DNA of 7,223 nucleotides, taken from contig CAYUYV010000191.1 in NCBI GenBank assembly GCA_964449455.1, positions 1-7,223 of the forward strand, given 5' to 3'. The translations under genes were made by a program, and so were the position numbers. Of the stretch, positions 1-5,983 are shown piece after piece. How positions within the stretch are numbered: the first letter of the stretch is position 1; each line of letters starts with the position of its first letter. The notes under the pieces were generated by a model that worked only from the letters and a program-made list of their open reading frames with translations, did no database searches and had not been told where the DNA came from. The DNA comes from CAYUYV01 sp964449455. Its GTDB lineage: Bacteria > Pseudomonadota > Alphaproteobacteria > JAJFIK01.

Positions 1-266
1 CCGTCGAGATGGGTCTCATCAATTATGCCGTGCCCGGTGCGGACCTCGACGCCCATGTGACCAAGATGATCGCACGTCTGAAAGAAAGTCCGATCTGGTC
101 CGTGCGCTGGACCAAGACAGTCGCCAATATTCCGCTCCGGGAGCTTGCCCACAAACTCATGGATGCGTCTGTCTCCTATGAGATGCACACCAATCTGCAA
201 GCGGATCACCGGGAAGCCGTCGCGGCCTTTCTGGAAAAACGCAAACCCAACTTCACCGGGGACTGA
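1..266 (+). CDS. Enoyl-CoA hydratase/isomerase (crotonase family), 3' end only
   Basis: This is the C-terminal 87 codons of a crotonase-fold protein; the frame is open through the left edge, so the start lies outside the window. Family members are usually about 260 residues, so roughly two thirds is missing, including the oxyanion-hole region and catalytic glutamates. What remains fits the family tail: a GLINYAVP strand (the usual 'G-L-hydrophobic-N-x-V-V-P' segment), a helix with SVRWTK matching the common 'A-x-x-x-x-K' segment, then a helix ending in DHREAVAAFLEKRKPNFTG, which matches the typical 'D-x-x-E-A-x-x-A-F-x-E-K-R-x-P-x-F-x-G' ending. Such enzymes hydrate or isomerise enoyl-CoA thioesters in the cytoplasm. 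The acyl-CoA dehydrogenase genes 2-4 kb downstream suggest a shared catabolic locus. The exact substrate cannot be assigned. Confidence 0.88.
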   Translation, partial: VEMGLINYAVPGADLDAHVTKMIARLKESPIWSVRWTKTVANIPLRELAHKLMDASVSYEMHTNLQADHREAVAAFLEKRKPNFTGD

Positions 267-267
267 T

Positions 268-288
268 GAAAAGCGCCCTTGCGGGCGC
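268..288 (-). terminator. Rho-independent terminator for the leftward acetyltransferase gene
   Basis: A perfect 6-bp GC stem, GCGCCC (273-278) and GGGCGC (283-288), encloses a 4-base loop TTGC. On the minus strand the stem is followed at once by TTTTC (from AAAA at 269-272), as in an intrinsic terminator. It lies 69 nt past the stop of the minus-strand acetyltransferase gene. On the plus strand the hairpin sits just after the hydratase stop but has no T run, so it would be at best a weak stop there. Confidence 0.6.
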
Positions 289-356
289 GGCGGCGGGTTG
301 AGGGCCGGCACCCTGATCACCGGGCTTACAGTCCGATCCACTGGGAACGAGGCGAG

Positions 357-821
357 TTATAGCGCCAACGTCATGCAATAGCTGAAATCATCGCCCACAT
401 AAGAACCGAAGGGCGGGCAGGGTGCGAAGCCAAGCCGGGCATAAAGATCTCTAGCCGGAGCAAAATGCTCAGATTTCCCGGTTTCCAGGCTCAGTCGGCC
501 ATACCCGCGCTGACGTGCTTCCCCGATCAAATGCTCAACAAGGGAGCGCGCCACGCCCCGACCCCGATGGGCCTCAGCGGTGTGCATGGATTTGATTTCA
601 CCATGCCCGCCGCCCAGGTCCCGCAAGGCGATACAGCCCAGCAGCCCCGCCCCGTCGCGCGCAGACCAGAATGTGATGTCAGGGGCCTTGAGCGCCTCAA
701 TATCGAGGGCATGACCACTGCCTGCCGGGGCGTTCCCGAGCGCAAAACGCAAGTGGGTGTGAAGCAACGCAGCAATGTCGTCCCCAGACAGATCATCGAC
801 CGCGACGACCCAGGATGCCAT
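357..821 (-). CDS. GNAT-family N-acetyltransferase, YsnE-like
   Basis: Encodes 154 residues of a single GNAT fold, expected to move an acetyl group from acetyl-CoA to an amine in the cytoplasm; the acceptor is unknown. The sequence resembles what I recall of Bacillus subtilis YsnE along its length: a DITFWSA segment (residues 48-54), HGEIKSMHT (73-81), the acetyl-CoA pyrophosphate loop HRGRGVA (85-91), RLSLETG (109-115), and APARDLYARLGF (121-132) followed by C-P-P-F. The frame stays open to 896, but the start at 821 is preferred because GGAGGAGA lies just upstream and family similarity begins there; the longer form would overlap the upstream chemoreceptor gene. It begins 28 bp after that gene's stop and may share its transcript. 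The link sometimes drawn between YsnE and indole-acetate synthesis is not supported by anything here. Confidence 0.88.
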   Translation of the reverse strand: MASWVVAVDDLSGDDIAALLHTHLRFALGNAPAGSGHALDIEALKAPDITFWSARDGAGLLGCIALRDLGGGHGEIKSMHTAEAHRGRGVARSLVEHLIGEARQRGYGRLSLETGKSEHFAPARDLYARLGFAPCPPFGSYVGDDFSYCMTLAL

Positions 822-823
822 GG

Positions 824-831
824 TCTCCTCC
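824..831 (-). promoter_or_regulatory. Ribosome binding site fixing the start of the YsnE-like gene
   Basis: The minus strand reads GGAGGAGA, then two bases, then ATG at 821. The strong match to the anti-Shine-Dalgarno sequence favours this start over the in-frame start 25 codons upstream. Confidence 0.7.
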
Positions 832-849
832 GCGCAAGGCTCCAACGGA

Positions 850-2068
850 TCAGGCCGCGGCGATCTCGCTCGACCCGTCCTTACCTTGCGCAACATGCCC
901 TGAATTCGCGACGGCCTTCAACATGGTTTCCTGGAGGCGCTCGACGGACTCGCCGATTGCCTGGGCGCCCGCGTTCACATGGTCCGCCTGGGTGCAGGTC
1001 TCCTCGATCTGATGGGCGATCTCGGTGATCTGGCGCGCCACATCCTCAGATGCGGTGGAAAAATCCTCAATAGTCGCCGCGATCTGGCGCACCGCATCAT
1101 CCTGGGCCGCACTCTTCTCGGCGACCACCGTTGTTGTTGTGTCGATATTGGCGACCCCGCCGATCATGTCGTTGACCCGCAGCACGGCCTTGCGTGTGAC
1201 ACTCTGGACACCGTCGATCAGCTCACGGATTTCAAAGGTCGCCCGCGACGTCTGGGTTGCCAGGGCCTTCACCTCATTGGCGACAACGGCAAAACCACGG
1301 CCAACCTCGCCCGCCCGGGCCGCCTCAATGGTGGCGCTGAGCGCCAGGAGATTGGTCTGCTCGGCGATATCCCCGATCAGTCGCACCACATCCTCGATCC
1401 GGCCGACCTCAACTTCGAGAGATGCCACTGTTTCCCGTGCGTCCTCCCCCAGCCCCACAGCCCCACAGCCCCACAGCCTTGCGCGTGGTATCAGCCATCC
1501 GCGCAAATTCCTGACGCATCCCCGAAATTGTGCCTTCGAGCATGTTGGTGGCGTCGGCCAGTGTCACCGTGGAGGCTTGGCTTTGCTGGGCAGCTGCCGA
1601 GACAGCGATCGTGTTGTCGCCGATTACCCGGGCCGCTTTGGTCAAGCGATTCGAGTTGCCGATCAAGGCGCGTGCATCTTCATGAACGGTATCAACGGCG
1701 TTTTGGCTTTCCGCCTTGACAGCATGGGCCATGGTCTCGAGCATGGCCACCTGGCGCTTGAAAGCCGCCTCCCGGTCTTCCTGCCGCTGACTGCGTTGGA
1801 CCTCCGCATCGAGAGCGCCCCGGCGCAGAACATCGGTCGCCCGCGCAATCGCGCCAATCTCATCGCCCCGCCCGACGCCTGGCACCTCAATCTCCAACTG
1901 CCCCTCCGACAGGTCGCCCAGCGCGGTCGTGAGTGCAGACAAGGGACGGGTGATGGACCTGCCAATCCTTAAGCTGACAAAAGCCATTCCGACCATAGCC
2001 AGACTGATGACGAGCGCAGACAGCGTAATCATGCGGGCATTTGTCGCCTGAAGCGTTTCAATCGGCAC
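850..2068 (-). pseudogene. Methyl-accepting chemotaxis protein, frameshifted and lacking its sensor domain
   Basis: Two overlapping minus-strand frames make up one chemoreceptor. The upstream part (2068 to about 1477) encodes one membrane helix (residues 13-33), then a HAMP linker starting RIGRSITRPLSAL with a PGVGRGDEIGAIA segment, then a coiled-coil start. The downstream part (about 1450 to 850) encodes the cytoplasmic signalling hairpin with its hallmark tip, QTNLLALSATIEAARAGE followed by GRGFAVVANEV, the region that contacts CheA and CheW. The frames are broken at 1446-1476 by three copies of an 8-bp unit. With one copy the reading would run K-A-V-G-L-G-E-D without a break. The 5' end is also defective: the only start is a GTG with no good ribosome binding site, an in-frame TAA lies about 50 bp upstream, and there is no first membrane helix or periplasmic ligand domain. 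No CheR-tethering pentapeptide is seen at the C-terminus. Most likely a decaying gene; phase variation or a sequence error could explain the frameshift but not the missing N-terminus. Confidence 0.85.
1453..1476. repeat. Three tandem copies of an 8-bp unit inside the chemoreceptor gene
   Basis: The plus strand carries CCCCACAG three times without mismatch, flanked on the left by CCCCCAG (1446-1452, one base short of a further copy) and on the right by CC. In the coding direction the unit is CTGTGGGG. Because 8 is not a multiple of 3, each gain or loss of a unit changes the frame. One or four copies restore the reading frame of the chemoreceptor; the three copies seen here break it. Four copies would insert eight residues at the start of the signalling hairpin. 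Confidence 0.95.
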
Positions 2069-2145
2069 GGCACCGGACTGCGATGGTGATTTGTGGTGTA
2101 AGGTAAAGGCTGGACTTTAAAAAACTCCGAAATGCGGGAGGCCCC
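2069..2145. other. Divergent intergenic region
   Basis: This 77-bp gap separates the leftward chemoreceptor remnant from the rightward dehydrogenase gene. It must hold the promoter of the dehydrogenase cluster unless that lies inside the remnant. A T/A-rich patch (2115-2124, CTTTAAAAAA) is the only part that stands out, and I cannot assign -35 or -10 elements. The ribosome binding site GGGAGG (2136-2141) lies 4 bases before the dehydrogenase ATG. Confidence 0.4.
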
Positions 2146-3315
2146 ATGTATTTCACCCAGGAACCCGAACACATCACCCTGCTGCGCGACAGCATGCGCC
2201 GTTTCGTGGACCAGGAGATGCCGCGGGAGAAGGTCCGGGCCTGGGACAAGGCTTGCGAGGTGCCGCCGGAGCTGTTCAAGAAGCTGGCCGCGACGGGGGT
2301 GTGTGGCCTTACCATTGACGAGGCTTATGGGGGGGCGGGCCGGGACCTCGTGGCCGCGGTGGCCGTCATCGACGAGTTGTCGCGCCGCGGCTCTGCCGCC
2401 GCAGGGCCATTCATCCATTGTGCCTTTTACGGCGGCATGAACATTTCCGAAAACGGCTCAGAGGAACAAAAAAAGCTGTTTTTACCGAAGATCGCACGCG
2501 GCGAGCTTCTCTTTGCCTACGGATTGTCCGAACCCGATGTGGGCGGGGACCTTGCCAGTGTCACCATGACCGCCCGGCCCGGCAAGGGCAATGACACCAT
2601 CGTGGTCAATGGCACCAAGCGCTGGTGCACGGGGGCCCGTTTCGCCGATTACATCATCTGCCTTGTGAAGTCCGATCCGGAGGCGTCGCGCTATCGGAAT
2701 CTGAGTTTCGTCCTGGTCCCAAGCAATCGGCCCGGCATCACCATCACGGATATCGACCATTCGGGCATTCGTTATGCCGCCACCACGGATGTCAATTTTG
2801 ACGATGTGGAGGTGCCCATCGATTATGTGCTTGGCGGGCCGGAAGGCTGGAACAAGGGCTGGCCCATGCTGGCAGGTCCCGCCCTCGACGTGGAAAAGCT
2901 GGAGATCACGGCCGTCGCGCTGGGTATTGCCGAGGCGGCCATGGCCGACGCCTGGGACTATGCCCAGACCCGCACGCAGTTCGGCAAACCCATCTGCGCC
3001 CATCAATCCGTACGCCACGCCTTGGTCGAGGCGCGCACCAAGCTCCAGGCCTGCCGCCACATGCTCTATCACGCCGCCCATCTCGCCAATGAGGGCCTGC
3101 CTTGCAGTGTCGAGACTTCCATGGCGAAGCTCTTCGTGGCCGACACGGGCGTCGACATTGTGCTGACCTGCCAGCGCATCATGGGCGCCTATGGGGTGGC
3201 TACGGACTATGACATGGAGCGCTATGTGCGGGACATCACTCTGATGCCCATCGTGGGCGGATCATCCAATATGCAGAAGAACAATATCGCGGCACGGATG
3301 CGCCTTCCGGAATAG
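2146..3315 (+). CDS. Acyl-CoA dehydrogenase with the catalytic base in the isovaleryl-CoA dehydrogenase position
   Basis: This 389-residue protein has the full length and domain order of the family: N-terminal helical domain (about 1-120), central beta domain (about 121-235) with the flavin/substrate segment YGLSEPDVGGD (125-135), and C-terminal helical domain with RTQFGKP (276-282). It would oxidise an acyl-CoA to the enoyl-CoA in the cytoplasm, using FAD and passing electrons to electron-transfer flavoprotein. The usual catalytic glutamate of the 'Y-E-G-T' motif is replaced: the matching stretch is IVGGSSNMQ (369-377), with Gly371 at that position. Glu250, in LDVEKLEI, aligns by eye with Glu254 of human isovaleryl-CoA dehydrogenase, which has its base on that helix. 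This suggests an active enzyme for a branched or long substrate, but the substrate is not determined. The start is set by GGGAGG four bases upstream. It is the first gene of a likely three-gene transcript. Confidence 0.93.
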   Translation: MYFTQEPEHITLLRDSMRRFVDQEMPREKVRAWDKACEVPPELFKKLAATGVCGLTIDEAYGGAGRDLVAAVAVIDELSRRGSAAAGPFIHCAFYGGMNISENGSEEQKKLFLPKIARGELLFAYGLSEPDVGGDLASVTMTARPGKGNDTIVVNGTKRWCTGARFADYIICLVKSDPEASRYRNLSFVLVPSNRPGITITDIDHSGIRYAATTDVNFDDVEVPIDYVLGGPEGWNKGWPMLAGPALDVEKLEITAVALGIAEAAMADAWDYAQTRTQFGKPICAHQSVRHALVEARTKLQACRHMLYHAAHLANEGLPCSVETSMAKLFVADTGVDIVLTCQRIMGAYGVATDYDMERYVRDITLMPIVGGSSNMQKNNIAARMRLPE

Positions 3316-3343
3316 CGCCAGACCCTCAGTTGACGACCATCAT

Positions 3344-3348
3344 GGGAG
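3344..3348 (+). promoter_or_regulatory. Ribosome binding site fixing the start of the RimJ/RimL-type gene
   Basis: GGGAG sits five bases before the ATG at 3354. In-frame alternatives at 3330 (TTG) and 3342 (ATG) have no comparable site, so 3354 is preferred. Confidence 0.5.
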
Positions 3349-3353
3349 CGACC

Positions 3354-3899
3354 ATGGATCCGTCACACCAGCCCGGCTTTCATCCGATGGCGCCTGTTCT
3401 TGAAACGGATCGCCTTACCTTGCGCCCGTTCCGACTTGAGGATTTCGAGCCCTTCGCCGCCCTCTATGCATCGGATCGCTCGCGCTACATCGACGGCCCC
3501 GTGGACCGGGGTGAGGCGTGGCTGTTCTTTGTGGCTGGCATCGGCCAATGGCCGCTTTTGGGTTTCGGCTCCTTCGCCATTGAGCGAAAAGGCGACGGGG
3601 CATGCGTTGGCGGGATCGGCCTTAACGCGCCGCCCCAATTTCCCGAACGCGAACTGGGCTGGGTCCTCTGGGACGGTTTTGAGGGGCACGGCTTTGCTTC
3701 GGAGGCGGCCTTGCGGGCGCGGCACTTCGCCTTTGCCACCCTCGGCTGGGAGACGGCCGTCAGCTATATCCACCCGGACAATCATGCCTCCCTTCGCGTC
3801 GCGGCCCGGCTCGGCGCGGTGCATGACCTGCATGCCGAGATACCGGATGACGGCCCGACCCTGGTCTATCGCCACACACCGCCCCAAAAGACCCGATAA
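3354..3899 (+). CDS. GNAT-family N-acetyltransferase, RimJ/RimL type
   Basis: Encodes 181 residues of the Acetyltransf_3 kind of GNAT protein. It opens with the usual LETDRLTLRPFRLEDFEPF segment (residues 16-34), continues with a beta strand rich in G and I (VGGIGL, 85-90), and has a degenerate acetyl-CoA loop, FEGHGFASEA (109-118), standing for the common 'Y-W-G-x-G-Y-A-x-E-A'. Near the C-terminus, HPDNHASLRVAARLGA (140-155) matches the family's 'N-x-x-S-x-x-V-x-x-K-L-G' motif. Relatives acetylate ribosomal-protein N-termini or small amines; the target here is unknown. The gene starts 38 bp after the first dehydrogenase and ends 21 bp before the second flavoprotein, so it is probably co-transcribed. 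Its place between two acyl-CoA flavoenzymes may be meaningful or may be chance. The frame can be extended to a TTG at 3330, but the ribosome binding site supports 3354. Confidence 0.88.
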   Translation: MDPSHQPGFHPMAPVLETDRLTLRPFRLEDFEPFAALYASDRSRYIDGPVDRGEAWLFFVAGIGQWPLLGFGSFAIERKGDGACVGGIGLNAPPQFPERELGWVLWDGFEGHGFASEAALRARHFAFATLGWETAVSYIHPDNHASLRVAARLGAVHDLHAEIPDDGPTLVYRHTPPQKTR

Positions 3900-3905
3900 T
3901 ATGCC

Positions 3906-3914
3906 TAAGGAGGA
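3906..3914 (+). promoter_or_regulatory. Near-consensus ribosome binding site before the second flavoprotein
   Basis: TAAGGAGGA is an eight-of-nine match to the full Shine-Dalgarno sequence, six bases before the ATG at 3921. It is the strongest such site in the window and suggests efficient translation of this gene. Confidence 0.7.
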
Positions 3915-3920
3915 TATCCC

Positions 3921-5069
3921 ATGACCCTGCTGACCGCTGCCCAGAACATCGCCCGATCAATCGCCGAGCGAGGCGATGAGATCGAGGCAGCCCGCCGCTT
4001 GCCGGCTGATATCGCGCAAAGCCTCGCCCAGGCTGGGCTCATCCGCATGCTGGTACCGCAAGACCTCGCCGGCGGAGAGGTAAGCCCCTGGGAGGCGGTC
4101 GAGGCAATCGAGGCAGTGGCTGAAAGCAATGCCGCCACAGGTTGGTGCACCATGATCGCCAGCACCACGGGGCTTGTGGCCGCCTATCTGCCCAAGGAGG
4201 ATGCAAGGCAGGTCTATGGCGCGCCCGGCGCCTATACGGGCGGCGTGTTCGCGCCCCAGGGCAAGGCTGTGGTTGAAGGTGACAGCTTCCGCGTGAGCGG
4301 ACAATGGCAGTGGGTGAGCGGCGGCCATAACTGTGCCTGGCTGATGGGCGGCTGCATGATCTTTGAGGACGGCGAGATGCGGCGCCTGCCCAATGGCGCG
4401 CCGGATTCCCGCATGGTCCTGTTCCCCCGGGAGTCCGTGGAGCTGATCGACACCTGGTACGCCGCCGGCATGAGTGGGACGGGCAGTGGTGACATGGCCG
4501 TGCATGACCTTGTGGTGCCGGCCCGGCGCTCCGTGTCCCTTGTGATGGACCGTCCCTGGGCGGATGGCCCGCTATACCGTTTCCCCCTGTTTGGTCTGCT
4601 CTCCCTCGGCATCGCCGGCGTGGCTCTAGGGAATGCCAAGGGCGCCATGGCGGAACTGAAGGACCTGGCGCTCGCCAAGCGCCGCCGGGACAGCCGCCGC
4701 ACGGTCGCCGAAACCGGCCATGGTCAGACCGCCATGGCCCAGGCCCATGCGAAATGGCGCTCCGCCCGCGCTTACCTGCGGGACGTGACGGGCGAGGCCT
4801 GGGAAACCGCCCAGGCCGGTGACGCGCTGCCCGTGGAAACCCGCGCGGAAATCCGCCTTGCCGCGGCCCACGCCACAAGGACCTGCGCCGACATCACCCG
4901 GGACATGTATGACCTGGGCGGCGGAACCTCCGTCTACCTCACATCTCCCTTGCAGCGACGCTTCCGCGACGGCCATGTGGCGACCCAGCACATGATGGTG
5001 GCCCACTCGACCTTCGACATTGCCGGTCGCGCCCTTTACGGCCTGGAGGTCGATCCCACCTTTTTGTGA
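3921..5069 (+). CDS. Acyl-CoA dehydrogenase-fold flavoprotein, probably of the flavin-dependent monooxygenase (Acyl-CoA_dh_2) branch
   Basis: A 382-residue protein with the acyl-CoA dehydrogenase fold but of the divergent branch that includes DszC, HsaA and the oxygenase part of 4-hydroxyphenylacetate hydroxylase. Visible marks are the N-terminal helix segment ending LIRMLVPQDLAGGE (40-53), SNAATGW (69-75), a central-domain segment FRVSGQWQWVSGGH (123-136), the GMSGTGSGD turn (183-191), and a C-terminal DLGGGTSVY (331-339) with RRFRDGHVATQHMM (346-359). There is no obvious match to the catalytic glutamate of true dehydrogenases, which favours oxygenase over dehydrogenase activity. Enzymes of this branch need reduced FMN or FAD from a separate reductase; none is encoded in the window. 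An aromatic, polycyclic or heteroatom substrate is plausible but not shown. It is the last gene of the likely 2146-5069 transcript. Confidence 0.85.
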   Translation: MTLLTAAQNIARSIAERGDEIEAARRLPADIAQSLAQAGLIRMLVPQDLAGGEVSPWEAVEAIEAVAESNAATGWCTMIASTTGLVAAYLPKEDARQVYGAPGAYTGGVFAPQGKAVVEGDSFRVSGQWQWVSGGHNCAWLMGGCMIFEDGEMRRLPNGAPDSRMVLFPRESVELIDTWYAAGMSGTGSGDMAVHDLVVPARRSVSLVMDRPWADGPLYRFPLFGLLSLGIAGVALGNAKGAMAELKDLALAKRRRDSRRTVAETGHGQTAMAQAHAKWRSARAYLRDVTGEAWETAQAGDALPVETRAEIRLAAAHATRTCADITRDMYDLGGGTSVYLTSPLQRRFRDGHVATQHMMVAHSTFDIAGRALYGLEVDPTFL

Positions 5070-5327
5070 GGGTGATGGACCCGCCAGGGCTCGCATATGG
5101 AGAAGGCTCCGCCGGTATGCCGGGGTGCCTCCGGGCAAGAAGCCCAGAATTGTCATTGTAAGAAGCACTGCGACAAAGGCGTTCGGAGCCTCACATTCGA
5201 TGCATGGAACCCGCGCCGTTTCAGAACAGGGCCGTGATCTCGACCCGGACGGTGCGGGTTTCGCCGGGGAAATGGCCGGTCAATAATCTGAAGTTGGCCT
5301 GGTCGAGGCCTCTGGGAGGAGACAGCC
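5070..5327. other. Intergenic region between the flavoprotein and the membrane-protein gene
   Basis: This 258-bp gap has no convincing plus-strand gene. A short GGGC/GCCC hairpin (5133-5145) has only four base pairs and no T run, so no clear terminator for the upstream cluster is seen. The right part contains a possible receptor-gene remnant on the minus strand, described separately, and the ribosome binding site GGGAGGAG (5314-5321) of the next gene. Confidence 0.5.
5221..5310 (-). pseudogene. Possible 3' remnant of a TonB-dependent receptor gene
   Basis: The minus strand reads a short frame ending GHFPGETRTVRVEITALF followed by a stop. Outer-membrane TonB-dependent receptors commonly end in this way: a loop with a P-G-x-P/T-R-T-V motif, an amphipathic last strand, and a terminal phenylalanine that serves as the outer-membrane sorting signal. 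Only about 29 codons resemble the family. Further upstream on that strand lies the start of the plus-strand membrane-protein gene, so the rest of the receptor is absent. The call rests on a short stretch and could be chance in GC-rich DNA. Confidence 0.3.
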
Positions 5328-5804
5328 ATGCTGGATGCAAATTGGCGTGAGATACTTTTGACGATCCATATTCTCGCAGTGATCGTCTGGCTTGGATTCG
5401 GCTTCTTCGAACTCTGGCTTGGGCGGATCTTTCTCTCCGATCCCCACAGCAGCGCAGCCGCGCCCTTGATCCGCATCATCTACCGATCAGATGTAGTGGT
5501 CTTCATGGCAACGCTTGTTGCATTCGGCGCCGGAATTGCGCAAACGTACGTTTTCGGATGGGGCTGGTTCACAACGCTTTGGCTTGGTGCCAAGCAGGCG
5601 ATCATGTGCGGCGTGCTGATTACAGTGGTGGTCATTCTTCCAGGAGCCTTTAAGCTCGGTGCACAGATTGATGCCATGCCGGACGGTCCAGGACCTGCAT
5701 CTGCCGAGGTCATCAAGAGTTACAAGCAACTGGAACCCTGGTACTGGCTAATGCGCCTTGCAGGACTGGCAGCAGTGTTTCTGGCGGTCTGGAAACCTGC
5801 CTGA
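5328..5804 (+). CDS. Small integral membrane protein with four predicted helices
   Basis: Encodes 158 residues with four hydrophobic segments at about 9-31, 55-75, 83-105 and 139-156, and no signal peptide apart from the first helix. The first helix carries His14 in IHILAVIVWLGFGFFELWLGR and the third carries WLGAKQ (85-90). A histidine and tryptophan in helix one with a lysine in helix three recalls the layout of the CopD, HemJ and DUF2269 groups of small membrane proteins. The match is not close enough to name a function such as heme-pathway oxidase or copper transport. The start is fixed by GGGAGGAG six bases upstream. Part of the gene is less GC-rich than the dehydrogenase cluster: 28 of 60 bases are G or C at 5341-5400, against 43 of 60 at 4021-4080. 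No partner gene is evident; the HD gene begins 179 bp downstream. Confidence 0.82.
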   Translation: MLDANWREILLTIHILAVIVWLGFGFFELWLGRIFLSDPHSSAAAPLIRIIYRSDVVVFMATLVAFGAGIAQTYVFGWGWFTTLWLGAKQAIMCGVLITVVVILPGAFKLGAQIDAMPDGPGPASAEVIKSYKQLEPWYWLMRLAGLAAVFLAVWKPA

Positions 5805-5983
5805 TTGGCAATCACTCACGCTTCAGGCGGCCCCATCCCTCAGGAGCCAGTTCAGATACCGAAACTCGAACTAAACCGCGCCGGGTTTGCCAGAGGCTAT
5901 TTGGTTTGAGTCACGCCACCGTGACATGGCTCTTGGGTTCGGCGGAGTGGGTGCCCCACCACAGCCTTTGGAGAGCCAAATCC
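5805..5983. other. Intergenic region before the HD-domain gene
   Basis: This 179-bp gap has no gene I can support. The HD reading frame is open back to a TTG at 5906, but that stretch does not look like part of the family. A small inverted repeat, GTGGG-TGC-CCCAC (5947-5959), lies just ahead of the HD ribosome binding site, with no evidence of a role. I cannot place a promoter. Confidence 0.4.
5970..5975 (+). promoter_or_regulatory. Ribosome binding site fixing the start of the HD-domain gene
   Basis: GGAGAG lies eight bases before the ATG at 5984. The frame's earlier TTG at 5906 has no such site, and the extra 26 residues do not resemble the family. Confidence 0.5.

Noticed and set aside
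979..1972. Long open plus-strand frames (979-1719 and 1025-1972) across the chemoreceptor
   Set aside because: They lie opposite the well-recognised chemoreceptor sequence, show no family features, and are expected by chance antisense to GC-rich coding DNA.
2029..2418. Minus-strand open frame over the start of the dehydrogenase, as a possible missing N-terminus of the chemoreceptor
   Set aside because: It is in a different frame from the receptor, has no membrane helix, and lies opposite a well-supported dehydrogenase start.
4039..4878. 279-codon minus-strand open frame inside the second flavoprotein gene
   Set aside because: Its product is a low-complexity mix rich in Arg, Pro and Gly, typical of an antisense shadow; the plus-strand gene has clear family motifs and a strong ribosome binding site.
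5133..5145. GGGC-AAGAA-GCCC hairpin as a terminator for the dehydrogenase cluster
   Set aside because: The stem is only four base pairs and no T run follows, so it does not meet the usual picture of an intrinsic terminator.
5020..5286. Plus-strand 88-codon open frame across the end of the flavoprotein and the following gap
   Set aside because: It overlaps the real gene in another frame, has no ribosome binding site and no recognisable product.
5947..5959. GTGGG-TGC-CCCAC inverted repeat ahead of the HD gene as an operator
   Set aside because: Five-base arms are common by chance in GC-rich DNA and there is no second copy or nearby regulator gene.
5906..5983. Longer start for the HD protein at TTG 5906
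   Set aside because: No ribosome binding site precedes it and the added residues do not resemble the family; GGAGAG supports the ATG at 5984.
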